Part shown: positions 16,060-25,256 of the stretch, in pieces | How positions within the stretch are numbered: position 1 is the stretch's first letter | Layout: every line of letters begins with the position of its first letter | Source of the DNA: Ferrovibrio sp046297895 | Lineage (GTDB): Bacteria; Pseudomonadota; Alphaproteobacteria; Ferrovibrionales; Ferrovibrionaceae | Length of the DNA stretch: 64,000 nt | Direction: 5' to 3' | Assembly: GCF_046297895.1 (NCBI RefSeq) | Contig: NZ_JBKBHC010000008.1 | Coordinates: 62,001 to 126,000, forward strand | The notes under the pieces: generated by a model | The model's input: the letters and a program-made list of their open reading frames with translations, nothing else | Told to the model about the DNA's origin: nothing | Databases searched by the model: none | Program-made: the position numbers and the translations under genes

Positions 16060-17292
16060 CTATGCAGCAAGGATTCTGAGTTTCACCGACCGGCAGTACT
16101 CGCTCCAATCCTCCATCAGCTCACGCCGCTTCAGGAACAGATCGCCACGGCGATATGCCGCCTCCACCTTGTCTGAAATGGTGTGGGCCAAGGCCATTTC
16201 TGCCACTTCACGGGAATGCTGCGTACTCTCAGAAGCCCAGTCACGAAATGTCGACCGGAAGCCATGAACGGTCAATTTTGGGTGTCCCATCCGCCCCAGC
16301 ATCTGCAGCATCGTCATGTTCGAGATGTGCTGCCCCTTCCTATATCCACGGAAGATGTATGGAAACTCATCAAGGCCGAGTGCTTTCTGCTCTTGCTTGA
16401 GTTCCGCCAGAATAGCCATGCATCTAGTGTCCAATGGCACACGGTGTTCTCGCCCTGCCTTCATGCGATCCGCTGGAATTGTCCAAGCCTTCAGTTCCCA
16501 ATCTATTTCAGACCAGCGAGCCGCAATTGCCTCGCCAGTTCTGACGGCAGTCAGAATCAGGAATTCCAGTGCTCGAGGCGTGATGCCGACCTGCTTGCGT
16601 AATTGCGCCATGAACTCGGGCATTGCCTGATAATCCAAAGCTGCATGATGCACCACTTTGGCAACCCTTGACCGCTTCGGCAGGAGATTCTCGATATGCC
16701 CACGCCATCGAGCGGGATTGTCTCCAGTACGGTAACCTCGTGCAGAGGCCCAATCCAGGATGGCTTCAATACGCCCGCGCACACGTGATGCCGTCTCGGT
16801 CTTTGTTCGCCAGATCGGATCCAGTACGCGCATAACGGCCGCAGTATCTATCGACTGAACCGAGGCATTCCCAAAAACTGGGTAAGCATAGGTTGTAAGG
16901 GTGCTGCGCCATTGTTCAGCATGTTTGGCGTTTCGCCAACCTAGGGCGTGGCTTTCAATATACAGCTCAGCGCAATGCTTAAAGTCGACGACGGCTGCAG
17001 CAGCTAGAGTTTCTTGCTTGCGTGTATCACGCTTCTTTTCGAGAGGATCGATGCCCTCGAACTTCTGACGCCGATATTCGTAAGCCTTGTCCCGCGCTTC
17101 AGCCAACGTAATGAGATGGCACGGCCCAAGTCCCATTGCATGAGTGCGACCGCGAAGCATGTAGCGGTAGATCCACGATTTGCTCCCTCCCTTCGCGATC
17201 TGGAGATAAAGCCCACCCCCATCAGGGTACATGCCGGGCTCTTTGAGACGAGCCACTTGCAACGCTGTTAGGCGATTGAACGTCCGCCGCAT
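16060..17292 (-). CDS. P4-type tyrosine integrase
   Basis: An integrase of 410 residues. The N-terminal arm-binding domain has the P4-family signature (DGGGLYLQIAKGGSKSWIYRY, then LITLAEARDKA). A SAM-like core domain spans about 100-205, then the catalytic domain with R251 (AVRTGEA), H343 and R346 (VHGFRSTFRDW), H370 (LAHTI) and Y380 (AAYRRGDL), all intact. Family members insert into tRNA 3' ends. A sequence matching a tRNA-Ser 3' end lies 154 bp upstream of its start (17446-17460). It defines the right end of the island. Confidence 0.92.
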   Translation of the reverse strand: MRRTFNRLTALQVARLKEPGMYPDGGGLYLQIAKGGSKSWIYRYMLRGRTHAMGLGPCHLITLAEARDKAYEYRRQKFEGIDPLEKKRDTRKQETLAAAAVVDFKHCAELYIESHALGWRNAKHAEQWRSTLTTYAYPVFGNASVQSIDTAAVMRVLDPIWRTKTETASRVRGRIEAILDWASARGYRTGDNPARWRGHIENLLPKRSRVAKVVHHAALDYQAMPEFMAQLRKQVGITPRALEFLILTAVRTGEAIAARWSEIDWELKAWTIPADRMKAGREHRVPLDTRCMAILAELKQEQKALGLDEFPYIFRGYRKGQHISNMTMLQMLGRMGHPKLTVHGFRSTFRDWASESTQHSREVAEMALAHTISDKVEAAYRRGDLFLKRRELMEDWSEYCRSVKLRILAA

Positions 17293-17445
17293 CCCTCACC
17301 TACAAATTTACTAGTATAGGATGCAGGCATTGTGATGGTCAGCGCGAGACGTGTCTAGACTGATTTTTTAATAAATACCTGTTTTATAATGATAATTTAT
17401 TCAAACATAGACGCCGGTAGACCACCTTAGATTGCGTATGTTTAG

Positions 17446-17460
17446 ACACCCTCTCCGCCA
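17446..17460 (+). other. Attachment-site candidate: tRNA-Ser 3' end fragment
   Basis: ACACCCTCTCCGCCA reads like the 3' acceptor strand, discriminator G and CCA of a tRNA-Ser (partner GGAGAGG). The bases before it do not form a T-arm, so the tRNA gene is not complete here. Together with the P4-type integrase next to it, this fits the distal att repeat left by insertion into a tRNA-Ser gene. The intact gene would lie on the plus strand left of the window. No second copy was found inside the window. Confidence 0.55.
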
Positions 17461-17510
17461 CTATTTCATGTGCAGATCAGAACGCGGGCCTGAAGCACCA
17501 ACCTGGCTGA

Positions 17511-17921
17511 TCAGAAAAATCTGTCCAGAAATCTCGCCGCATCGTCCGAGAGGCCGATGATCTTGTTCGTGGCCTGGCGATAGAACTTGAAATTGAGTTC
17601 GGTCTCCGGCCGGCCATCGTCCCAGTCGGCATAACCCTTGAGCTGGTTCCGCCCCAGCGGCCGTTTTGCGCGGGCGACGATCCTAACCGTCAGGCTCACC
17701 CGCGGGGTCTGCCGGGCGAGGCCGGGCTTTTTTGCCACCGGCTTCGCCGATACGACCATGCCGCGCGCGATCAGTCCGCGGCCACCCTCGTGATCGCTGG
17801 CAAATACGAAAACCGCGTCGCCTGCCGCGATGCGCTTGCCGCCATACATCGTCTTCTGGGCAACGAACCTGAATGTTTCCGCCCCCGGATCGCCAATGCC
17901 GGCCTTGATCGCGAATGCCAT
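17511..17921 (-). CDS. Conserved hypothetical protein, PUA/EVE-like fold possible
   Basis: A protein of 136 residues, first of the GC-rich core genes. GDAVFVFASDHEGGRGLIARGMVVSA followed by TPRVSLTVRIV suggests a small beta-barrel as in EVE/PUA-like domains, which bind modified bases or RNA; this is a guess from the pattern. It ends in FLDRFF. It lies 2 bp downstream of the lysR stop, so the two probably share a transcript. Confidence 0.55.
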   Translation of the reverse strand: MAFAIKAGIGDPGAETFRFVAQKTMYGGKRIAAGDAVFVFASDHEGGRGLIARGMVVSAKPVAKKPGLARQTPRVSLTVRIVARAKRPLGRNQLKGYADWDDGRPETELNFKFYRQATNKIIGLSDDAARFLDRFF

Positions 17922-17923
17922 GC

Positions 17924-18859
17924 TTATTCCTCTTTCAGGCTCGCCACCGCGCTTGCCGCCGCGCGTTCCACCTGCGCCCGCAGCCAGATATGGGCGGGAT
18001 CGTCCTGCGCGCGACGATGCCAGGCCATGTACATCGGCAGGTCGCCGATGCCCTGCCGCGCCACCTCGGGCAGCGGGATGGCGGCTTGCGCGAAATCGCG
18101 CATCAGGCCCTCGCGCAGCAGGCTGGGCATGCTGGCCAACATCGTGCTGCCGCGCAGGAAGGCCGGCACGCCGGAGAAATTCGGCACCGACACGGCCACC
18201 ACGCGGCGATGGCCCGCCGCCTCCAGGCGCTTATCGAACTGCAGCCGTTCGTTGTCGCTGTAGACCACCGTGACATGCCGCGCCTGCAGATAGTCTTCCG
18301 CGCTGCGCGGCGCCTGCCGCATGGCGGCATCGAAATAGCAGACGTAGCGGTCGCTCAAGAGCCGCTTCTGCAGCACGTCGGTGCCGCTGGGCGGTACGGG
18401 CGAGATCAGCAGGTCGCAACGGCTTTCGCGCAGCATCTCGGCGCTGGGAAGCTGCGAGGGGATGGCGCGCAGGCGCACGCTGCGCGCCGCGGCCTGCAGT
18501 TGCCGCAGCAGGGTGGGCAGCAGCAGGTCGCGCTGGAAATCGTTGGCGGCGATGGTGAGGTCGAGATCGGCGGTGGCGGGGTCGAAGGCGGCGCCGCGGG
18601 CGAAGGCCTGCATGCGGTCGAGCAACTGCCGCGCCGGCTCGGCCAGCGCGCGGGCATGGGCGGTGGCAATGATGCCGCGGCCGGATTTGACGAAAAGCGG
18701 ATCATGGGCGATCTCGCGCAGCTTCTGCAGGCCGTGGCTGACCGCCGACTGGGTCAGGCCCAGGCGCGTGGCGGCGGCCGTGACCGACCCTTCTTCCAGC
18801 ACCGCCAGGAAGAGCTGCAGGCCATGGCCATCGAGGGCCAAATGATCGAATCTGTTCAT
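17924..18859 (-). CDS. LysR-family regulator, probably of pcaHG
   Basis: A transcription regulator of 311 residues. The N-terminal winged HTH (residues 6-65, LFLAVLEEGSVTAAATRLGLTQSAVSHGLQKLRE) is followed by a PBP2-type effector domain (about 95-300). It is divergent from pcaHG with 108 bp between the starts. LysR proteins usually control the divergent operon in response to a pathway intermediate, so protocatechuate or a ring-cleavage product is the likely effector (inferred). A palindrome lies 2 bp upstream of its ATG. Confidence 0.85.
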   Translation of the reverse strand: MNRFDHLALDGHGLQLFLAVLEEGSVTAAATRLGLTQSAVSHGLQKLREIAHDPLFVKSGRGIIATAHARALAEPARQLLDRMQAFARGAAFDPATADLDLTIAANDFQRDLLLPTLLRQLQAAARSVRLRAIPSQLPSAEMLRESRCDLLISPVPPSGTDVLQKRLLSDRYVCYFDAAMRQAPRSAEDYLQARHVTVVYSDNERLQFDKRLEAAGHRRVVAVSVPNFSGVPAFLRGSTMLASMPSLLREGLMRDFAQAAIPLPEVARQGIGDLPMYMAWHRRAQDDPAHIWLRAQVERAAASAVASLKEE

Positions 18860-18860
18860 G

Positions 18861-18880
18861 TGATATATTATAATTAATCA
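18861..18880. promoter_or_regulatory. AT-rich palindrome between lysR and pcaHG
   Basis: TGATATATTATAATTAATCA is an imperfect 20-bp palindrome of the T-N11-A type bound by LysR regulators. It lies 88 bp before the pcaH ATG and immediately upstream of the lysR ATG. It could serve both autorepression and activation of pcaHG. Confidence 0.5.
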
Positions 18881-18967
18881 ATTTATCTTTTGAATAGAGG
18901 AGTCGACACTGCTCCATGCGCATGGAGGGCCGCCCCGGCCGCCCGGCGTGCATCTAGGGAGCAAGAC

Positions 18968-19693
18968 ATGGATACCAAAGGGGAATTCTTCCAGCGCGAC
19001 CGCCGCCTGCATCCGCCGGCCTATACCCCGACCTACAAGACCAGCGTCACCCGCTCGCCCAGGCACGCCCTGCTGTCGCTGCAGAATTCGCTGTCCGAGG
19101 TGACCGGTCCGGTGTTTGGCCATAACGAGATTGGGCCGCTGGATAACGACCTGATCCGCAACTACGCCCAGACCGGCGACCCGATCGGCGAGCGCATCAT
19201 CGTGCATGGCCGCGTGCTGGATGAAAACGGCCGCCCGGTGCCGCGCACGCTGGTGGAATTCTGGCAGGCCAATGCCGGCGGTCGCTATCGCCACAAGAAA
19301 GACACCTATCTCGCGCCGATCGATCCGAATTTCGGCGGCTGCGGCCGCACGCTGACCGACGAGGACGGCTATTACTTCTATCGCACCGTCAAGCCCGGCC
19401 CCTATCCGTGGCGCAACTACGTGAATTCCTGGCGGCCGGCGCATATCCATTATTCGGTCTTCGGCTCGGGTTTTGCCCAACGCCTGATCACCCAGATGTA
19501 TTTCGAGGGCGATCCCCTGATCCGCACCTGCCCGATCCTGCAGAACGTGCCCGACAGGGATGCCCTGGAACGGCTGGTCGCGCCGCTCGACATGAATGCA
19601 TCGATCCCGCTCGACACGCTGGCCTACCGCTTCGACATCGTGCTGCGCGGCCGGCGTTCCACCATGTTCGAAAACAAGCTGGACGGGAACTGA
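18968..19693 (+). CDS. pcaH: Protocatechuate 3,4-dioxygenase beta subunit
   Basis: The 241-residue beta subunit of the intradiol dioxygenase that cleaves protocatechuate to 3-carboxy-cis,cis-muconate. All four non-haem Fe(III) ligands are present with the spacing of the Pseudomonas enzyme: Y107 (GGRYRH), Y146 (GPYPWRN), H159 and H161 (RPAHIHYS). Length is normal. ATG 18968 follows AGGGAG by 7 bp; a longer frame from 18890 has no ribosome site. pcaG follows after 4 bp. No other pca ring-cleavage-pathway genes lie nearby, except possibly scoAB 24 kb away. Confidence 0.95.
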   Translation: MDTKGEFFQRDRRLHPPAYTPTYKTSVTRSPRHALLSLQNSLSEVTGPVFGHNEIGPLDNDLIRNYAQTGDPIGERIIVHGRVLDENGRPVPRTLVEFWQANAGGRYRHKKDTYLAPIDPNFGGCGRTLTDEDGYYFYRTVKPGPYPWRNYVNSWRPAHIHYSVFGSGFAQRLITQMYFEGDPLIRTCPILQNVPDRDALERLVAPLDMNASIPLDTLAYRFDIVLRGRRSTMFENKLDGN

Positions 19694-19697
19694 AGCC

Positions 19698-20327
19698 ATG
19701 CCGCAGCCCCTCACCTACCTGCCGGAAACCGCCTCGCAGACCGCCGGTCCCTATGTGCATATCGGCCTGGCGCCGCATCAGGCCGGCTTCGACATCTTCA
19801 CGCATAATTTCAGCAACGTACTGGCCGGACCACAGACCAAGGGCGAGCATATCGTGATCGAGGGCCGCGTGCTGGACGGCACCGGCGCCACGCTGAACGA
19901 CGTGCTGCTCGAGATCTGGCAGGCGAACGCGGCCGGCCGCTACAACCACCCGGCCGATACCCAGGCCAAGGCGCTGGAGCCCGATTTCCGCGGCTGGGGC
20001 CGCACCGGTGCCGATTTCGACACCGGCATCTACCGCTTCGAGACGGTCAAGCCCGGCCCCGTCCCGGGCCGCCACGGCCGGATGATGGCACCGCACATCA
20101 ATGTCTGGATCGTGGCACGCGGCATCAATATCGGCCTCAACACGCGGATGTATTTCTCCGACGAGGAAGCAGCCAATGCCGCCGATCCGGTGCTGAACCT
20201 GATCGAACTGAAGCAGCGGCGCCAGACCCTGATCGCCCGGCGCGGCGAGAAGAAGGATGGCAAGACCGCCTACAGCTTCGACATCGTCCTGCAGGGCGAC
20301 AACGAAACGGTGTTCTTCGACATCTGA
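19698..20327 (+). CDS. pcaG: Protocatechuate 3,4-dioxygenase alpha subunit
   Basis: The 209-residue alpha subunit, homologous to PcaH but without the complete iron site; the PcaH Y-x-P-W and AHIH segments are replaced by GPVPGRHGR and APHINVW. It begins with the family hallmark PETASQTAGPYVHIGL, and EIWQANAAGRYNHP aligns with the beta subunit. The alpha and beta subunits form (alpha-beta)n oligomers with the active site at the interface. It starts 4 bp after pcaH, so it is surely co-transcribed. Confidence 0.95.
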   Translation: MPQPLTYLPETASQTAGPYVHIGLAPHQAGFDIFTHNFSNVLAGPQTKGEHIVIEGRVLDGTGATLNDVLLEIWQANAAGRYNHPADTQAKALEPDFRGWGRTGADFDTGIYRFETVKPGPVPGRHGRMMAPHINVWIVARGINIGLNTRMYFSDEEAANAADPVLNLIELKQRRQTLIARRGEKKDGKTAYSFDIVLQGDNETVFFDI

Positions 20328-20377
20328 GCCGGCGCCATTTGACTGGCCGGCCGGCGGCGGGCAACCTGCCGCCGGCC

Positions 20378-21028
20378 ATGCCCACGCTTCCGCCTCCCTG
20401 CCCGCTCTGCGGCGGCAATCCGCAGCCCTATCACCGCGACGCGCGGCGCGACTATCTGCAATGCCCGGATTGCGACCTTGTTTTTGTGCCGCCGCAGCAG
20501 CAGCTGGAACCGGCGGCGGCGGAAGCCTTCTATGCCACGCACCGGAATGCGCTGGATGACGCCGGCTACCGCCGTTTCCTGGCGCGGCTGTGCGAACCGA
20601 TGATCCAGCGCCTGCCGACCGGCGCCTGCGGGCTGGATTTCGGCTGCGGCCCCGCGCCGGCCCTGATGGCGATGTTCATCGCGGCCGGCTTTGCCATGCG
20701 CGGCTACGATCCGCTCTTCGCGCCCGATGCGGCGGCGCTGGCGCAACAATACGATTTCATCGTCAGCAGCGAGGTCTTTGAGCATCTGGCCGAGCCCGGC
20801 GCCGAGATCAGCCGGCTACTGGTCCTGCTCCGACCCGGTGGCTGGCTCGGCGTGATGACCAAGCGGGTACGCGACCGCGAAGCCTTCGCGCAATGGCACT
20901 ACATCCGCGACCCCACCCATGTCTGCTTCTATTCCGAGGCGACCTTCCGCTTCATCGCGGCGCGACATGGCCTGCTGCTGGAATTTGCCGGTGCGGACGT
21001 CGCGCTGCTGCGCCGGCCCGCCGTCTGA
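20378..21028 (+). CDS. Class I SAM-dependent methyltransferase with zinc ribbon
   Basis: A protein of 216 residues. CPLCGG and CPDC near the N-terminus form a zinc ribbon; then comes the methyltransferase_23-like domain with GLDFGCGPAP (SAM motif I) and SSEVFEHLAEP (motif III region), then LLRPGGWLGVMT. The substrate is unknown. It follows pcaG by 50 bp and may be read through from that operon, though a link to aromatic catabolism is not evident. It ends 1 bp before the convergent diguanylate cyclase stop. Confidence 0.85.
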   Translation: MPTLPPPCPLCGGNPQPYHRDARRDYLQCPDCDLVFVPPQQQLEPAAAEAFYATHRNALDDAGYRRFLARLCEPMIQRLPTGACGLDFGCGPAPALMAMFIAAGFAMRGYDPLFAPDAAALAQQYDFIVSSEVFEHLAEPGAEISRLLVLLRPGGWLGVMTKRVRDREAFAQWHYIRDPTHVCFYSEATFRFIAARHGLLLEFAGADVALLRRPAV

Positions 21029-21029
21029 T

Positions 21030-22763
21030 TCAGCCGGTGGCGGAAGCCTGCTCGGCAAGCGAGACGCGCACACGGTTCCGGCCGGCCGCCTTCGCGCTGT
21101 AGAGCGCACCATCGGCACGGTCGATGGCGTCCTGCACGTCGCGGTCTTCCGCCGTCAGCGCCGTACAGCCCAGGCTGATGGTCAGGCCGATATCCTGCCC
21201 GTCGCCGATGGAAATCCGGCTGGCCATGATCATGCCGCGCACCCGCTCGGCATAGGTAAGGGCGGCGGCGACATCGCTTTCCATCAGCAGCACGACGAAT
21301 TCCTCGCCGCCGAAGCGTGCCACCAGATCGGTATCGCGCGCAGCCTGCTGCAGGCGCGCGGCCACCTCGCGGATCGCCATGTCGCCGGCCGCATGGCCAT
21401 GACGGTCGTTTACGGCCTTGAAGTGATCGATATCGGCCACCACCAGTGCCAGCCCGCGGCTGTAGCGCCGGCCATAGGCCAACTGCCGTTCGGCCGCCTC
21501 GAGGAAGGCCCGGCGGTTCAGCAGGCCGGTCAGCGGATCGGTATTGGCCAGAAAGCGCAACCGTTCGATATCCTCGGCCTTCTCGCGGTTCGCGGCGGCC
21601 TGGTTTTCCATGTCGCGCTCGGCGGCCTCCAGCCGCTGTTCGGCAAGGCCAACGCGGCGCAACAGGGACCGCAGGGCCTTTGAAAGCTGCTGCACCTCGA
21701 GGGCGCCGCCGACGCGCGGCAGGGTCTGCGCCTGGGCATCGCGGCCGATGCGTTCGGCTTCGGCTGTGATTACGCGGATCGGCCGCATCAGATAGCCGGT
21801 CAGCCACCAGGCGATCAGCGCACCCAGCAAGCTGAAGGCGACGCCCACGCCCAGGATCGACACCACGAGCTCCTGCACCGGCCTGAAGGCGACATCGACC
21901 GGCTGCTGGGTGATGACGATCCAGCCCAGGCCGGGATAGTCGCGATAACCACGGCTAACCGCGAAGCCGGTCAGCCAGCGCTTGTCGTTTCCGCTCAGCG
22001 CGATGTCATACCCATGCCCGCGCGCCGCCAGGCTGCTGGCGACGGCCGGCGTGAGCATGGCCTCGCCGATCCTGTCGCCGAGCAAAACACGGCCCTGCGA
22101 GTCCAGAATACTGATCCGCGCCTGTGTCAGGTACTTGTCGCCTCTGAGGGTCGACTCACGCACCTGCGACGCCCAGTCCCAGCTCAGATGCGCGCCCAGC
22201 ACGCCGATCACCTGCCCCGAGGCATCGCGTACTGGATGCGCGACATCGACAAAGCGGAAGGGTTCGCTGTCCTTGCGCGGGCCGAGCAGCTTGGCAAGCA
22301 GAACGGCTTCATGCACATCGCCGATGAAGGGCTGCTGCAGGGCCCCTGAAAACCATGGCCGCTGGGCCACGGACAGGCCTTCGAGCATGCCGCGCGTGGC
22401 TGCATGCACGCGACCCTGCTTGTCGGCAAAGCCGATCCAGGCATATTCGGCATAGCTGTTCTGCAGGCGCTCGAGTGTGCCGCGCAGCAGAGCGGGATCG
22501 GCCTGCCACACATTCCGCAGCGGCTCGAGCCCGGCCAGGATGCCGATTTCGCGGTAGCGTTCGAACATGTCGCGATCGAGCGCGTCGGCCAGCTCGACCG
22601 AGCGTTCCGCCAGATCCGCGCCGATCAGGCGGGAGGCCTGGTCGCGGCCGACCCAGGCGGCGCCCAGCGAGGCGCACAATACCAGGATGGCGCATAACGC
22701 ACCGGCCCCGACGGCGATCTGCGTCTGCAGGGATACGGTGTTGAAAAATGCGGGCAGCCGCAT
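21030..22763 (-). CDS. Membrane diguanylate cyclase with dCACHE, HAMP and GGDEF domains
   Basis: A protein of 577 residues making c-di-GMP from GTP. TM1 is at 15-37, then a periplasmic double-CACHE sensor (about 45-300, with YAEYAWIGFADKQGRVHAAT and WFSGAL), TM2 at about 305-327, a HAMP-like linker and coiled coil, and a C-terminal GGDEF domain from TDPLTGLLNRRAF. The active site reads GGEEF, and an RxxD inhibitory site (RDTD) lies five residues before it, so product inhibition is expected. No EAL domain. The signal sensed is unknown. Confidence 0.92.
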   Translation of the reverse strand: MRLPAFFNTVSLQTQIAVGAGALCAILVLCASLGAAWVGRDQASRLIGADLAERSVELADALDRDMFERYREIGILAGLEPLRNVWQADPALLRGTLERLQNSYAEYAWIGFADKQGRVHAATRGMLEGLSVAQRPWFSGALQQPFIGDVHEAVLLAKLLGPRKDSEPFRFVDVAHPVRDASGQVIGVLGAHLSWDWASQVRESTLRGDKYLTQARISILDSQGRVLLGDRIGEAMLTPAVASSLAARGHGYDIALSGNDKRWLTGFAVSRGYRDYPGLGWIVITQQPVDVAFRPVQELVVSILGVGVAFSLLGALIAWWLTGYLMRPIRVITAEAERIGRDAQAQTLPRVGGALEVQQLSKALRSLLRRVGLAEQRLEAAERDMENQAAANREKAEDIERLRFLANTDPLTGLLNRRAFLEAAERQLAYGRRYSRGLALVVADIDHFKAVNDRHGHAAGDMAIREVAARLQQAARDTDLVARFGGEEFVVLLMESDVAAALTYAERVRGMIMASRISIGDGQDIGLTISLGCTALTAEDRDVQDAIDRADGALYSAKAAGRNRVRVSLAEQASATG

Positions 22764-22872
22764 CGACCCTCACCCAGCGGTCCGCCGCCGGCCGGATTGC
22801 CGGCTAGGGCCGCTGCATCATCTTGCAGGTGAACAGCGACATGGCGCAATACGTTTTCTGCATGTGTCGGCT

Positions 22873-24390
22873 TCAGCGGGCATAGATATCCTTGTACTGC
22901 TCGCGCAGCAGGTTCTTCTGCACCTTGCCCATCGTATTGCGCGGCAGGTCGTCGACGAAAAACACCCGCTTGGGCAGCTTGAACTTGGCCAGCCGGCTGT
23001 CCAGCGCCTTCAGCACCGCCGCCTCATCCAGCCGGCAATCCTTGCCGGTCACCACCACGGCGGTGACGCCTTCGCCGAAATCGGGGTGGCTGACGCCGAT
23101 CACGGCGGACTCGATCACGCCGGGCAGCGCATCGATCTCGGTTTCCACTTCCTTCGGGTAGACGTTGTAGCCGCCCGAAATCACCAGATCCTTGCCGCGG
23201 CCGACGATATGCACATAGCCAAGCGAATCGATCTTGCCGAGATCGCCGGTGATGAAGAAACCGTCGGCGCGGAATTCGGCGGCGGTCTTCTCCGGCATGC
23301 GCCAGTAGCCCTGGAACACGTTCGGCCCCTTCACCTCGATCATGCCGATCTCGCCCTGGGCCAGTGGCCTGCCGGTTTCGGGATCGGTGATGCGCAGTTC
23401 CACGCCGGGCAGCGGGAATCCCACAGTGCCGGCGACACGGTCGCCGTCATAGGGATTCGAGGTGTTCATGTTGGTCTCGGTCATGCCGTAACGCTCGAGA
23501 ATGCGGTGGCCGGTGCGGGCCTCCCATTCCTTGTGCGTATCCGCCAGCAGCGGAGCGGAGCCCGAGACGAAGAGGCGCACGTGCTTCACCAGCTCCTTCG
23601 TCAGCGCGGGATGCTGCAGCAGGCGCACATAGAAAGTTGGCACGCCCATCATGCTGGTGGCACGCGGCAAGTGCCGGATCATCTCGTCGGGATCGAATTT
23701 CGACAGGAAGATCATCGAGGCGCCAGCCAGCAGGATCACGTTGCTGGCCACGAACAGGCCGTGCGTATGGAAAATCGGCAGGGCATGCAGCAGCACGTCA
23801 TCGGCCGTGAAGCGCCAGTATTCCACCAGGGTCGCGGCGTTGGAATACAGGTTACGGTGACTGAGCATGGCGCCCTTGGAGCGGCCGGTGGTGCCCGAGG
23901 TATAGAGGATCGCCGCCAGGTCGTTGGCTCCGCGCGGCACCGGTGTGAAGACGGGAGATGCCGCCATGGCCTTGTCCATCAGGCTGCCATCGCCCTTCAT
24001 GCCCAGCGTCTCGCAATGCGCCACGCCCAGCCGGCTGGCCAGCGGCGCCAGTTCTGCGGCCACTGACGGGCGGCAGACCACCACGCGCGGTTCGGCATCG
24101 CCGATGAAGTATTCCAGCTCGGCCAAGGTGTAGCCGATGTTGAGCGGCAGATAGACCGCGCCTGCCGCTACCACGCCCAGATACAGAATCAGCGCCTCTG
24201 CCGACTTGTCGACCTGCACGGCTACGCGGTCGCCCGGCTGAACGCCCAGCGCCACCAATGCATTGGCGAAACGTCCTGCCAGATCGAACGTGTCGGCATA
24301 GCTGAAGCGACGTCCGTCGCCGGTCTCGATGAAGGTCTTGGCCGGCTCGGCGATGCGGGCGCGGATCAGGCTGTAGAGATTGTCGGACAT
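22873..24390 (-). CDS. matB: Malonyl-CoA synthetase-like acyl-CoA ligase
   Basis: An adenylate-forming ligase of 505 residues, the length usual for MatB (malonate + CoA + ATP). The AMP-binding loop YTSGTTGRSKGAM, then YGMTETNM, TGDLGKID and the catalytic-lysine region RNTMGKVQK near the C-terminus are intact. RYGMTETNMNTSNPYDG matches MatB better than generic long-chain acyl-CoA ligases, but another short-chain acid is possible. ATG 24390 is chosen; the frame extends further upstream without a good site. Confidence 0.8.
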   Translation of the reverse strand: MSDNLYSLIRARIAEPAKTFIETGDGRRFSYADTFDLAGRFANALVALGVQPGDRVAVQVDKSAEALILYLGVVAAGAVYLPLNIGYTLAELEYFIGDAEPRVVVCRPSVAAELAPLASRLGVAHCETLGMKGDGSLMDKAMAASPVFTPVPRGANDLAAILYTSGTTGRSKGAMLSHRNLYSNAATLVEYWRFTADDVLLHALPIFHTHGLFVASNVILLAGASMIFLSKFDPDEMIRHLPRATSMMGVPTFYVRLLQHPALTKELVKHVRLFVSGSAPLLADTHKEWEARTGHRILERYGMTETNMNTSNPYDGDRVAGTVGFPLPGVELRITDPETGRPLAQGEIGMIEVKGPNVFQGYWRMPEKTAAEFRADGFFITGDLGKIDSLGYVHIVGRGKDLVISGGYNVYPKEVETEIDALPGVIESAVIGVSHPDFGEGVTAVVVTGKDCRLDEAAVLKALDSRLAKFKLPKRVFFVDDLPRNTMGKVQKNLLREQYKDIYAR

Positions 24391-24478
24391 GATGGAACGC
24401 TGCTTCCGGTCGGTGTTTTTATACGCTGGTAATAATCGCCCGCCCGCTAGCCGGCGCAAGGCTTCCGTTGCCGCGAAA

Positions 24479-25153
24479 TTAATCCAGACAATCGAGCTGC
24501 GCCGGGCCCAGCCGCGCCGCCCGCGCCGAGATCGTTGCCGCACGCCGCTCGATATAGGCACTGGGCGTGGCGGCGCTCCAGCGGGTCGGGGCCGGCAGGA
24601 TGGCGGCCAGCCGGGCGGCCTGCACTTCGCTCAGCCGGGCGGCCGGGCGGCCGAAATGGACCTCGGCCGCAGCGGCGGCACCGAACAGGCCCGGGCCCAT
24701 CTCCGCGATGTTGAGATAGACCTCCATGATGCGGCGTTTCGGCCATGCCGCATCCAGCGCCAGGGCCAGCGGCGCCTCGATGGCCTTGCGGACAAAACCG
24801 CCGCCCGGCCACAGGAACAGGTTGCGCGCCACCTGCATGGTGATGGTGCTGGCGCCGCGCAGGCGGCCGGTTTCCTCGTAATCCTCCAGAGCCTCCTGCA
24901 CCGCGCCGAAATCGATCCCGTGGTGCCGGCAGAAGCGGCCGTCCTCGGAAGCGATCACGGCCCGCGGCAGGGCGGTGGCGATCTCGCCAAGGCCGACGGG
25001 GCGATACCTGACCCAGTCGCCGCGCTCGATGCTGCGGATCACCATCAGCGGCGTGGCCGGCGGATCGACGAAACGGAACAGCAGCAGCCCGCCGCCCCAG
25101 AAGGCCAGGAGCAGGGCAGCACAGATTTTCAACAGGCGGAAAACCACACGCAT
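24479..25153 (-). CDS. mtgA: Monofunctional peptidoglycan transglycosylase
   Basis: A GT51 glycosyltransferase of 224 residues that polymerises lipid II without a transpeptidase domain. The N-terminal membrane anchor (residues 4-25) is followed by the catalytic core: ASEDGRFCRHHGIDF with the catalytic Glu, then GASTITMQVARNLFL and KRRIMEVYLNIAEMGPG. ATG 25153 is preferred because it places the anchor at the N-terminus; an upstream ATG at 25258 would overlap the divergent sensor kinase start head to head. Confidence 0.9.
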   Translation of the reverse strand: MRVVFRLLKICAALLLAFWGGGLLLFRFVDPPATPLMVIRSIERGDWVRYRPVGLGEIATALPRAVIASEDGRFCRHHGIDFGAVQEALEDYEETGRLRGASTITMQVARNLFLWPGGGFVRKAIEAPLALALDAAWPKRRIMEVYLNIAEMGPGLFGAAAAAEVHFGRPAARLSEVQAARLAAILPAPTRWSAATPSAYIERRAATISARAARLGPAQLDCLD

Positions 25154-25256
25154 CGGGGCAGAAAAACCCGTGAAATCCGCCCTGTCCACCTTTTCATGCC
25201 GGTGGACAGGGGCGGGCCGGAGGGATTTACTGGCGCAGCGGGGAGAAAATCGCTTC

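Noticed and set aside
17915..18877. Plus-strand open frame of 320 codons
   Set aside because: Exact antisense of the lysR gene, which has a clear HTH and effector domain.
22567..24066. Plus-strand open frame of 499 codons
   Set aside because: Antisense to the diguanylate cyclase and malonyl-CoA synthetase; composition is that of a shadow frame.
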